From contig CANJKZ010000960.1 in the NCBI GenBank assembly GCA_947471745.1, positions 2,480,001 through 2,544,000 on the forward strand: DNA of 64,000 nt, given 5' to 3'. Positions 11,101 through 23,100 of this stretch are shown here, piece after piece. The translations under genes were made by a program, and so were the position numbers. The stretch's first letter is position 1, and each line of letters begins with the position of its first letter. Source of the DNA: Closterium sp. Naga37s-1. Taxonomy: Eukaryota > Streptophyta > Zygnematophyceae > Desmidiales > Closteriaceae. The notes beneath the pieces are model-generated. The model worked only from the letters and a program-made list of their open reading frames with translations, did no database searches and was not told the DNA's origin.

Positions 11101-14100
11101 TAGGCGCGGACTCGATGCGGTGAGCAGCATTTTGCAACGAGGGAGTCACCACAGTCTTCAACCAGTCATGGCCCTACTAGAGTGGGTCATGATGAATTCT
11201 TACGTGGAGTTCGACGGCCACCTGTACCACCAGACGCAAGGGACCGCTATGGGAACTCCTGCAGCGGTCTGCTTTGCGATACTTTTCATGAGCCGCCTGG
11301 ATGAACTTTTGAGGGAGAGATGGTCCGGAACGCAACCTCTACGCCATGTCAGATACATCGACGATGGCCTGATTCTTTGGCCTGGATCGAGGAGTGAGTT
11401 GGAGAAGTATCTGCAGACCTTCAACAAGCTTGACCCGAATATCAAACTGACGTGGCAGATTTCGGACAGCTCAGCTGATTTTCTTGATTTGGTCTTATTC
11501 AAGGGACCGAGATTTGCTGGGCAGGGTATCTTGGATCTGAAGACATTCCAGAAACCGCTTAACCGATACCTTTATCTCCCTTTTTCGTCTTTTCATCCCC
11601 GACACTGCAAGACTGGTTTCATTGCAGCTGAACTGAAGCGTTATCTTCTCCGCTCGACTGCTGCAGATACCTTTCTCGCCTCCAAGCGCGCTTTCTACCA
11701 GCGGCTACGAAGTCGGGGTTACCCCTCTGATTTCCTTCTACCCATCTTCAGGAGCATTTTCTTTCGACAACGACCTCTCCTTCTGGAGCAGACTGCTGCC
11801 CGCCACGCACACAAACTTGAAACTCCCCCCGAACGCGGCCCCCTAGTCTTGAAGACACTGTTCACACCTTTGACCGGACGTCTCAGGTTGGGGGTGCTTT
11901 TGAGGCGCCTCAAAAGTCGTCTCATGTCTCGCGGTTTTTATGTGGGGAGAATTATAATTGCATGGAAGTGTGCACGTAACCTTCAGCGGTTACTCGTAAG
12001 GGCGCGGTTACCAAAGTCACTCGCCAATGTTGTCGAAGAAGTTCCCGAAGGCTGACTTGGCACCCTGAATTTGTTTCATTGCCTAGTTGGTGAACCCCTT
12101 TCCTAGTTGGATTCTGGGTAGTTGGGTTTCTTGTACGTAGATCTCGAGGGTAGTCTAGCTACTTTAGCTGCTACCAGACTCTCTGTTTCTGAGTTCCGAA
12201 TTGTGCTGTACTGATGAAGGCGTGATTGGGTTCGCCCATCCGCCGAAACTAGTTTACGCAAGGAGGCTTTTCGGAAGCTAAGGGTTTTTCAGATCTGCGT
12301 TTTTTTTTTTTTCACCAGTTTTTACTGTTTGATTCCTTTGCTTAAGCGTCCTCTCTACTACTGCAGCCCTTCGAAACATGAGTCAGGGTGATCCTTCTCC
12401 CTCCATCTCGTCCTTCTCAATCCATCTCGTCCTTCTCCCTCCATCTCGTCCTTCTCCCTCCATCTCGTCCTTCTCAATCCATCTCGTCCTTCTCCCTCCA
12501 TCTCGTCCTTCTCCCTCCATCTCGTCCTTCTCCTCCTGCGCACCCCCTGGCAGGTTCACTGGAAGCAGCGTTAGCAAGGTTCGTCCCGTCACCCTTAGCC
12601 ATTCCACCTTCCCGGGAGTTTTTTAGAAAAAAACATAGCTGGTTGATTTTGTGAAAAACACTCTGCAGGCTCACTGGTATCAGCACTAGCTAGGTTTCCC
12701 TTTCGGCCACTCCAATGGGGTGTTCAGAGGTCATTCCCTTGTTCGTTGAGTCAACTCAAAAGTCACTTCAGTGTTGTTTTCAAAGGCTGAATGCTGTGCT
12801 TTGTATTTTCATACCTTTGTAGAGGCGGATCCTCATTGGCTCTTGAAGCACGCCCCTTTCACCGCCACTCCAACTTCCCTCCCCCAACCCCGCTTCCCTC
12901 CTGTTTGCGCCCCTCTTCTTGCTGTAAGCAATGCCCTTCCTACTTTTGTGTCCTGTAAGTTTTCATGTCCTTCCTACTTTTGCCACTCGCCCCCACCTTC
13001 CCCCACCTCCTCCCCCCTCCCCTTCCTCCTTCCCTCCCTCCCTCCCTCCCTCCCTCCCTTCTTCCCTCTAAACTCTCACCTTTTACAGAGCATCTGACAA
13101 CGCTACAGTCACACTTGCTTCAGGAACATACACCCGCACCGCTTCCCCTCCATCCGCCCCCATGCTCCTCCCTCCCCTCCTCGCCCTCACCATCCTCGGC
13201 CCGGCCCTCCCCTCCCCTCCTGCCGTTCTTGACTGTAATGGCGGCCCCTGCCTTGTTGCCTCGTGCCAAAGCATCCCTGCTGCTGGGAATGGGAGTGGGG
13301 GTAGCAACAGCAGCAGTGGCAGCGGTGGGAGGTGGTGTGGGCAGCAGCAGCCGGTGCTGGTGGTGAAGCATTTAAGTGTGCTCAATGGAGTCACAACGGG
13401 GAGTGGGGGCTGCCTGCTGTTGGATGGGTACCGTGCAGTGCTCAGGTGTGTATTGCGGTGCTGTGCGGTGTCGCTCAGGTGAGTTGCAGCAGGAGGAGGT
13501 GGTGTGGGCGACAGCAGCCGGTGCTGGTGGTGGCTCATCTGAGTGTGGCTAATGGCGTCACCACTGGGAGTGGGGGCTGCCTGCTGTTGGATGGGTACTG
13601 ATCGGTGCTCTGGTGTGTATTGCGGTTCTGTGAGGTGCTTCGGTGATTGCTGTGCTTTGGGTAAGTGTCTCTCTTAGGTGAGAGCTGCTCTCTGAGCGCT
13701 GTGCTTAAGTATTGCTGTAAGCAGCTTGTAACAACATAGTTCATGGCAAGGCAAGGTCCTGAAACCCTTTCCTTACCTCTGCTCTCCTCTCCTCTCCCCT
13801 CCTGTTCTCTTCTCTCCTCCCCCGTCCTTGCTTCTCCTCCAATCCCACACAGCCACGTGTCTTTCTCTAACTGCACGTCAACAGGCCCTAGTGGTGGCGC
13901 TATAGCTGTTCTAGAGGCTGCCACAGCCGCTGCTACAGCCACAGCTACAGCTGCTGCTACAACTTTCGTTGCTACAGCTGTGACCATCAGCAGCAGCAGG
14001 GTGCGGGGCGGTGGCGTTGGCGGGGGATTGTACGTGGGGGCAGGGGCGAGAGTGTCTCTGAAAGGGGCGAATTTCGAAGGGTGCTACACGGAGAGGGAGG

Positions 14101-17100
14101 AGGGCGTGGCAGGGGGGTACGGCGGGTGCATTGCTTCCTTCTCTGCGTCCAATCTCACCATTGAAGACTCGAGCTTCACTGGGTGCAAGGTGAGGGGGTG
14201 AAGGGGGGCCAGTGGGAGGGCGCAGTTCCAGGGACAGTGGCTGGGGCAGTGAGGTCGGGGCGGGGGGGGGGGGGGGGGGCATGAACGTGGGGGAGGGGGC
14301 GAGAGTGGCTCTGAAAGGGGCGAGCTTTGAAGGGTGCTACACGGAGAGGGAGGAGGGCGTGGCAGGGGGGTACAGTGGGTGCATCGCTTCCTTCTCTGCT
14401 GCCAATCTGACGGTCGAAGACTCGATCTTCACTGGGTGTAAGGTGAGGGGTGGGTGAAGGGGGGGTGAGGGGGGGAGGAGGGCGTGGCAGGGGGGTACGG
14501 CGGGTGCATCGCTTCCTTCTCTGCTGCCAACCTGACCGTTCAAGACTCGAGCTTCACTGGCTGCAAGGTGAGGGGGGGGGTGAGGGGGGGTGAGGGAGGG
14601 GTGAAGGGGGGGTGAGGGGGGGGTGAGGGGGGGTTGAGAGGGGGGTGAGGGGGGGTTGAGAGGGGGGTGAGGGGGGGAGGAGGGCGTGGCAGGGGGGTAC
14701 GGCGGGTGCATCGCTGTGTTCTTCCTTCTCGCCTGCCAACCAACATCAGCCGGTGCGGGTGGTGGCGCCATCACCATTCAAGACTCGAGCTTCACTGGCT
14801 GCAGGGTACGGAGGTGAGGGGAGGGGTGTGAGAGGAGGAGGGTGTTGGGTGATATTGAGCATTCAGTAGTGTATTGAGTTTTTTCGTCTTTTTGCCTTCC
14901 CCCTCTTCTCCTTCTTTCCCCTCATATCTCCCTCCGCTCCGCCCCAGTCGATGGCAGGGGGGGCAATCAACGAGTTCAACTCCTCAACCACCATCGCCAA
15001 TACCACCTTCACTGCCTGCACAGCCGACCAGGGCGCCGACTTCTCAGTCTTCCCCTCGGGAGGCGCCATTCTCTTCAACACCTCCCTGCTCATGCACGTC
15101 CGGGACTCCTCCTTCCGCCGCTGCGTCTCGACTTTTACTGGCGGGGCGATCAGTGTGCAATCGGCCGTGGCGCCGCTGACAGTCATGGGGAGTGTGTTTG
15201 AGGGGAACCAGGCGTTCATGCAGGGGGGGTGCTTGGAGCTCATTATGCTGCCGGGGGTCACTCAGGTGGGTGTGAGTGTGTGTGTGTGTTTGGGTGTACC
15301 ACCACCTCTCTTCAACACCTTCTTGTCAACACCTCTCATCCCCCACCCCTGCTCGCAATGGCAGAGCCCTAACCCTTGCTCCCACATGCTCCCACTCTTG
15401 TTTTGAGTCGACTCAAAACACGTCCCCTACCCCTGCTCGCAATGGCAGAGCCCTCGAGAAGGAAAAGGGTTAGGGCGCCCTAACCCCCTAACCCTTGGCC
15501 CCACATGCTCCCACTCCCCTTCTCCTTCTGCTCCCCTTCCCCCCTGCCCCCCCTACTCCTCCCCCCCCACTCCCCTCTCCTCCCATCGCTCCAGATTCTC
15601 GACTGTCAATTCATCAACAACGTTGTGACCAACGTGCCATCCTTCGCAGCAGCAGTTGTCTCCTACGGTGCAGCCCTCACAGTGCGCGCCTGCCTCTTCC
15701 ACTCCAACGCCGCCGCGCCCACCCCTGCTCTGCCGTACAAGCCACAATCCCCACGTGCTCCCACTCCCCTTCTCCCCCCTCTCCCCATTCCACCTGCCCC
15801 CTTTCTCCCCCCACTCCCCCCCCCCCCCCTTCAACACCAGATTCTGGACTGTCAATTCATCAACAACGTTGTGACCAACGTGCCATCCTTCGCAGCAGCA
15901 GTGGTGTCCTACGGTGCAGCCCTCACAGTGCGCGCCTGCCTCTTCCACTCCAACGCCGCCTCGCCCATGCCTGCTGGCGACGGCAGCGCGTCAGCCACGT
16001 ACCTGTCGCAGGGAGCAGCGTTGATGGTCTTTGCCTTCATGGACCCCTTATTCCCGATTACCATCGCTGATTCGACCTTCAGAAACAACTCGGTAAGTGG
16101 GTGGTGGGCTACTGGGTGGGTGGGTCTCTCCCCTCTCTCCCCTTCCATGCGTCCCACCTGTGTCACCGAGTCATCATTCCAACACGGTGGGGTCTCATGG
16201 TGAGTGAGACGTCTTGAGGGGCCACGGCAGCGCCTCCGCCACGTACCTGTCGCAGGGAGCGGCTCTCATGGTGTTTGCTTTCACGGACCCGCTCTTTCCC
16301 ATCACCATCACCGACTCAGTTTTTAGAAAAAACTCGGTGGGTGGGTGGGAGGGTGGATGGGTTGATGGTGGGTGTGTGCGTGGGTGTGTCCCCTCCCCTC
16401 TCCCCTCCCCCGATCTCCATCAGCATCACCGGCTCGGCTCATTGTTTCAATAGCAACACATCACAGCACAGTCCACCCTCATCGTCCATGTGGCAATCCC
16501 AGCATCAGCACGTCACCTTCCTCCCCCCTCTTCTGTCTACATCGCCCCATCCTCACTTCAACAGGCCTGGCAGGGTGCTGCTGTGTGTGTATCTGGATGC
16601 AGGCACTGTCCTTCCTCCTCCAAACCTCTGCGTTCCTCTTTGCATTCTGCGTTCCTCTTTGCATTCTGCGTTCCTATTTGCATTCTGTGTTCCTTCCGTC
16701 ATTCCCCCATCGCCCCATCACCCACCCCTGCGTTCCTCTTTGCATTCTGTGTTCCTTCCGTCCTTCCCCCATCGCCCCATCGCCCCATCACCCACCTCTG
16801 CGTTCCTCTTTGCATTCTGTGTTCCTTCCGTCCTTCCCCCATCACCCCATCGCCCCATCACCCACCTCTGCGTGCCTCACGCAACCCAACAGGCGGGGCA
16901 GGGGGCTGCAGTGTATCTGGACGCAGGCAATGTGACTGTGACGAATTGCTCCTTTATAGAGAACGGCGACCACGGCAATTCCAAGATCGGTGGAGCCAGT
17001 GAGTCACACTGCACCGCACCCCAACGCACCTCATCGCACTGCACTGCTCTGCTCTGCTCTGCTCACTGTGCCTCCCTCCTCTGTCCGTGCCTTGCACATG

Positions 17101-20100
17101 TCGCCGTCTCTTTGTCTCATACACATACAGTCATGCCCTCCCTCGCCAGTGCACTCTGTCAACTCCACTCATCCCCGCTCTCCCCACTCCCTGTTCTCCG
17201 CCCTACAACAGTGCTCTTTTGAGTCGACTCAGAAGTCACATGTCGCCGTCTCTTTGTCTCATACGCACACAGTCAGGTGTAGCGAGGTTGTTTTTGAGAC
17301 GTCTCAAAAACAACCTCGCTACACGTCTCTTTGTCTCATACGCACACAGTCAGGCCCTCACCACCAGTGCACTCTGTCTGTCTGTCGCCTCCACTGGTGG
17401 AGTGTCAACTCATGCCCGCGCTCCTTGAAGAAAGTGTGTCGTGTGCCATTGTGGCGAGGTGACTTTTGAGTCGACTCAAAAGTCACAGTCAGGCCCTCAC
17501 CTATGCACTCTGTCGTCTCCACTCCACTCGTGCCTGTGCTACCCACTCCCTGTTCTCCGCCCTACAACAGTGCTCTCGTGTTGACACGCCTCAAAACCAC
17601 ACTCCCTCTTGTCCCCTCTTCAACAGTGGTCTCTCGCGCGACCACCGCCCTCCCTCACCAACTGCACCTTCCAAGGCAACAGAGCGGCCAGCCAGGCGGG
17701 GGCGCTGCAATTCCTTTACAGCGACTCACAAATCCCCCACTTCTCCTCAATTCCCCCCTCACACCTCTCCCATCCTCCTACCCCCAACAGTGGTTTCCCG
17801 TGCCACCACCGCGCTCACCAACTGCACGTTCCACGGCAACAGAGCAGCCAGCCAGGCAGGGGCGCTGCACTTCCTTTGAGGCGCCCTACAAATCCCCCAC
17901 ATTTCCTCAGTTTTCCTCCTTGCTCCCGCACCCCTCACTCCCCACTCCTTTGCCCCTGACTTCCCCACCCCTCCCTCTCTCACCCCTCGCTCCCCCACCC
18001 CTATCATCCCGCTTCAACAGTGGTTTCCCGTGCCACCACCGCGCTCACCAACTGCACGTTCCACGGCAACAGGGCGGCCAGCCAGGCGGGGGCGCTGCAC
18101 TTCATGCCGTACGGCCCGCTCACCATCACCAACTGCTCCTTCTCTAACAACTCCGTGTTACTCGCCCAGGGCGGCGCAATTAACGTCTACCCGGTATGAC
18201 TGTACTGGGGTACTCTCTTTCGTTCCTCACATGTCTGCTCTGCCCTATCAAGGGTGCTCCAAACCCGCCTGTGCAACGTATTTCTTCCCCCATCTCCTCC
18301 CATCACCTGCCATCACCTGCCATCTCCTCCCATCTCCTGCCATGTCCCATCTACTCCGCTCTGCTCCTCTCCCTTCTTCCCCCCCTGGCAGGGCCTGTTA
18401 CCGGTATACATATCAGGCAGCCGGTTTGAGGGCAACAAGGCAGGGCTATCCCGGGGAGGTGCTATCTACAGCGAGAGCACGGAAATGGTTTTTACAGACG
18501 TGGTCTTCCAGGGGAACGAGGCTGGTTTACAAGGCGGGGCAGTCACAGGTAGGGGCTGTAATGGCAGGTAGGAGGAGAGGATTGGTGGGAAAGGGGGGCC
18601 AATGGAGGTAACAGGGCGGGGCTATCCAGGTGTCATGGGCGCTCTCTTCCAGGGGAGTGAAGCCGGGCTGCAGGGGGGGCTGTCACAGGTAGGAATTGGG
18701 GTGCACAGGGGCAGGAGCGTGTGAGCATGTGCACCCATGCTATGCTCAGCGAGAGCACGGAGATGCGTTTTACCGACTTGCAGGAGCCAAGTCTTGAGAC
18801 AGGAGCCAACTCTTGAGACAGGAGCCAACTCTTGAGACAGGAGCCAAGTCTTGAGACAGGAGCCAACTCTTGAGACAGGAGCCAAGTCTTGAGACAGGAG
18901 CCAACTCTTGAGACAGGAGCCAACTCTTGAGACAGGAGCCAACTCTTGAGACAGGAGCCACTGCCAACTCTTGAGACAGGAGCCAACTCTTGAGACAGGA
19001 GCCAACTCTTGAGACAGGAGCCAACTCTTGAGACAGGAGCCAACTCTTGAGACAGGAGCCAACTCTTGAGACAGGAGCCAACTCTTGAGACAGGAGCCAA
19101 CTCTTGAGACAGGAGCCAACTCTTGAGACAGGAGCCAACTCTTGAGACAGGAGCCAACTCTTGAGACAGGAGCCAACTCTTGAGACAGGAGCCAACTCTT
19201 GAGACAGGAGCCAACTCTTGAGACAGGAGCCAACTCTTGAGACAGGAGCCAACTCTTGAGACAGGAGCCAACTCTTGAGACAGGAGCCAAGTCTTGAGAC
19301 AGGAGCCAACTCTTGAGACAGGAGCCAAGTCTTGAGACAGGAGCCAACTCTTGAGACAGGAGCCAACTCTTGAGACAGGAGCCAACTCTTGAGACAGGAG
19401 CCAACTCTTGAGACAGGAGCCAACTCTTGAGACAGGAGCCAACTCTTGAGACAGGAGCCAACTCTTGAGACAGGAGCCAACTCTTGAGACAGGAGCCAAC
19501 TCTTGAGACAGGAGCCAACTCTTGAGACAGGAGCCAACTCTTGAGACAGGAGCCAACTCTTGAGACAGGAGCCAACTCTTGAGACAGGAGCCAACTCTTG
19601 AGACAGGAGCCAACTCTTGAGACAGGAGCCAACTCTTGAGACAGGAGCCAACTCTTGAGACAGGAGCCAACTCTTGAGACAGGAGCCAACTCTTGAGACA
19701 GGAGCCAACTCTTGAGACAGGAGCCAACTCTTGAGACAGGAGCCAACTCTTGAGACAGGAGCCAACTCTTGAGACAGGAGCCAACTCTTGAGACAGGAGC
19801 CAACTCTTGAGACAGGAGCCAACTCTTGAGACAGGAGCCAACTCTTGAGACAGGAGCCAACTCTTGAGACAGGAGCCAACTCTTGAGACAGGAGCCAACT
19901 CTTGAGACAGGAGCCAACTCTTGAGACAGGAGCCAACTCTTGAGACAGGAGCCAACTCTTGAGACAGGAGCCAACTCTTGAGACAGGAGCCAACTCTTGA
20001 GACAGGAGCCAACTCTTGAGACAGGAGCCAACTCTTGAGACAGGAGCCAACTCTTGAGACAGGAGCCAACTCTTGAGACAGGAGCCAACTCTTGAGACAG

Positions 20101-23100
20101 GAGCCAACTCTTGAGACAGGAGCCAACTCTTGAGACAGGAGCCAAGTCTTGAGACAGGAGCCAACTCTTGAGACAGGAGCCAACTCTTGAGACAGGAGCC
20201 AACTCTTGAGACAGGAGCCAAGTCTTGAGACAGGAGCCAACTCTTGAGACAGGAGCCAACTCTTGAGACAGGAGCCAACTCTTGAGACAGGAGCCAAGTC
20301 TTGAGACAGGAGCCAACTCTTGAGACAGGAGCCAACTCTTGAGACAGGAGCCAACACTTGAGACAGGAGCCAACTCTTGAGACAGGAGCCAACTCTTGAG
20401 ACAGGAGCCAACTCTTGAGACAGGAGCCAACTCTTGAGACAGGAGCCAACTCTTGAGACAGGAGCCAACTCTTGAGACAGGAGCCAACTCTTGAGACAGG
20501 AGCCAACTCTTGAGACAGGAGCCAACTCTTGAGACAGGAGCCAACTCTTGAGACAGGAGCCAACTCTTGAGACAGGAGCCAACTCTTGAGACAGGAGCCA
20601 ACTCTTGAGACAGGAGCCAACTCTTGAGACAGGAGCCAGCTCTTGAGACAGGAGCCAACTCTTGAGACAGGAGCCAACTCTTGAGACAGGAGCCAACTCT
20701 TGAGACAGGAGCCAAGTCTTGAGACAGGAGCCAACTCTTGAGACAGGAGCCAACTCTTGAGACAGGAGCCAACTCTTGAGACAGGAGCCAAGTCTTGAGA
20801 CAGGAGCCAACTCTTGAGACAGGAGCCAAGTCTTAAGACAGGAGCCAAGTCTTGAGACAGGAGCCAACTCTTGAGACAGGAGCCAACTCTTGAGACAGGA
20901 GCCAACTCTTGAGACAGGAGCCAACTCTTGAGACAGGAGCCAACTCTTGAGACAGGAGCCAACTCTTGAGACAGGAGCCAACTCTTGAGACAGGAGCCAA
21001 CTCTTGAGACAGGAGCCAACTCTTGAGACAGGAGCCAACTCTTGAGACAGGAGCCAACTCTTGAGACAGGAGCCAACTCTTGAGACAGGAGCCAACTCTT
21101 GAGACAGGAGCCAACTCTTGAGACAGGAGCCAACTCTTGAGACAGGAGCCAACTCTTGAGACAGGAGCCAACTCTTGAGACAGGAGCCAACTCTTGAGAC
21201 AGGAGCCAACTCTTGAGACAGGAGCCAAGTCTTGAGACAGGAGCCAAGTCTTGAGACAGGAGCCAACTCTTGAGACAGGAGCCAACTCTTGAGACAGGAG
21301 CCAACTCTTGAGACAGGAGCCAACTCTTGAGACAGGAGCCAACTCTTGAGACAGGAGCCAACTCTTGAGACAGGAGCCAACTCTTGAGACAGGAGCCAAC
21401 TCTTGAGACAGGAGCCAACTCTTGAGACAGGAGCCAACTCTTGAGACAGGAGCCAACTCTTGAGACAGGAGCCAACTCTTGAGACAGGAGCCAACTCTTG
21501 AGACAGGAGCCAACTCTTGAGACAGGAGCCAACTCTTGAGACAGGAGCCAACTCTTGAGACAGGAGCCAACTCTTGAGACAGGAGCCAACTCTTGAGACA
21601 GGAGCCAACTCTTGAGACAGGAGCCAACTCTTGAGACAGGAGCCAACTCTTGAGACAGGAGCCAACTCTTGAGACAGGAGCCAACTCTTGAGACAGGAGC
21701 CAACTCTTGAGACAGGAGCCAACTCTTGAGACAGGAGCCAACTCTTGAGACAGGAGCCAACTCTTGAGACAGGAGCCAACTCTTGAGACAGGAGCCAAGT
21801 CTTGAGACAGGAGCCAACTCTTGAGACAGGAGCCAACTCTTGAGACAGGAGCCAACTCTTGAGACAGGAGCCAACTCTTGAGACAGGAGCCAACTCTTGA
21901 GACAGGAGCCAAGTCTTGAGACAGGAGCCAACTCTTGAGACAGGAGCCAAGTCTTGAGACAGGAGCCAACTCTTGAGACAGGAGCCAACTCTTGAGACAG
22001 GAGCCAACTCTTGAGACAGGAGCCAACTCTTGAGACAGGAGCCAACTCTTGAGACAGGAGCCAACTCTTGAGACAGGAGCCAACTCTTGAGACAGGAGCC
22101 AACTCTTGAGACAGGAGCCAACTCTTGAGACAGGAGCCAACTCTTGAGACAGGAGCCAACTCTTGAGACAGGAGCCAACTCTTGAGACAGGAGCCAACTC
22201 TTGAGACAGGAGCCAACTCTTGAGACAGGAGCCAACTCTTGAGACAGGAGCCAACTCTTGAGACAGGAGCCAACTCTTGAGACAGGAGCCAACTCTTGAG
22301 ACAGGAGCCAACTCTTGAGACAGGAGCCAACTCTTGAGACAGGAGCCAACTCTTGAGACAGGAGCCAACTCTTGAGACAGGAGCCAACTCTTGAGACAGG
22401 AGCCAACTCTTGAGACAGGAGCCAACTCTTGAGACAGGAGCCAACTCTTGAGACAGGAGCCAACTCTTGAGACAGGAGCCAACTCTTGAGACAGGAGCCA
22501 ACTCTTGAGACAGGAGCCAACTCTTGAGACAGGAGCCAACTCTTGAGACAGGAGCCAACTCTTGAGACAGGAGCCAAGCCAACTCTTGAGACAGGAGCCA
22601 ACTCTTGAGACAGGAGCCAACTCTTGAGACAGGAGCCAACTCTTGAGACAGGAGCCAACTCTTGAGACAGGAGCCAACTCTTGAGACAGGAGCCAACGTC
22701 TTGAGACAGGAGCCAACTCTTGAGACAGGAGCCAACTCTTGAGACAGGAGCCAACTCTTGAGACAGGAGCCAAGTCTTGAGACAGGAGCCAACTCTTGAG
22801 ACAGGAGCCAACTCTTGAGACAGGAGCCAACTCTTGAGACAGGAGCCAAGTCTTGAGACAGGAGCCAACTCTTGAGACAGGAGCCAACTCTTGAGACAGG
22901 AGCCAACTCTTGAGACAGGAGCCAAGTCTTGAGACAGGAGCCAACTCTTGAGACAGGAGCCAACTCTTGAGACAGGAGCCAACTCTTGAGACAGGAGCCA
23001 ACTCTTGAGACAGGAGCCAACTCTTGAGACAGGAGCCAACTCTTGAGACAGGAGCCAACTCTTGAGACAGGAGCCAACTCTTGAGACAGGAGCCAACTCT

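Larger units (their letters stand above)
8520..12391 (+). mobile_element. Penelope-like retroelement, endonuclease-less type, looks nearly intact
   Basis: The element has about 490-bp direct terminal repeats (8520-9010 and 11900-12391) that differ at only about two places by eye, an ORF1 (8997-10202), and an ORF2 with a Penelope-type reverse transcriptase. It is bounded on both sides by the same 19-bp minisatellite (ctccatctcgtccttctcc), with tccttctc at both junctions, so it inserted into that array; the target duplication cannot be measured because the target is itself repetitive. It sits sense-oriented in intron 2 of the beta-helix gene. No GIY-YIG endonuclease motif is seen before or after the RT, placing it with EN-minus Penelope elements. 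High repeat identity implies a recent insertion. Confidence 0.88.
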
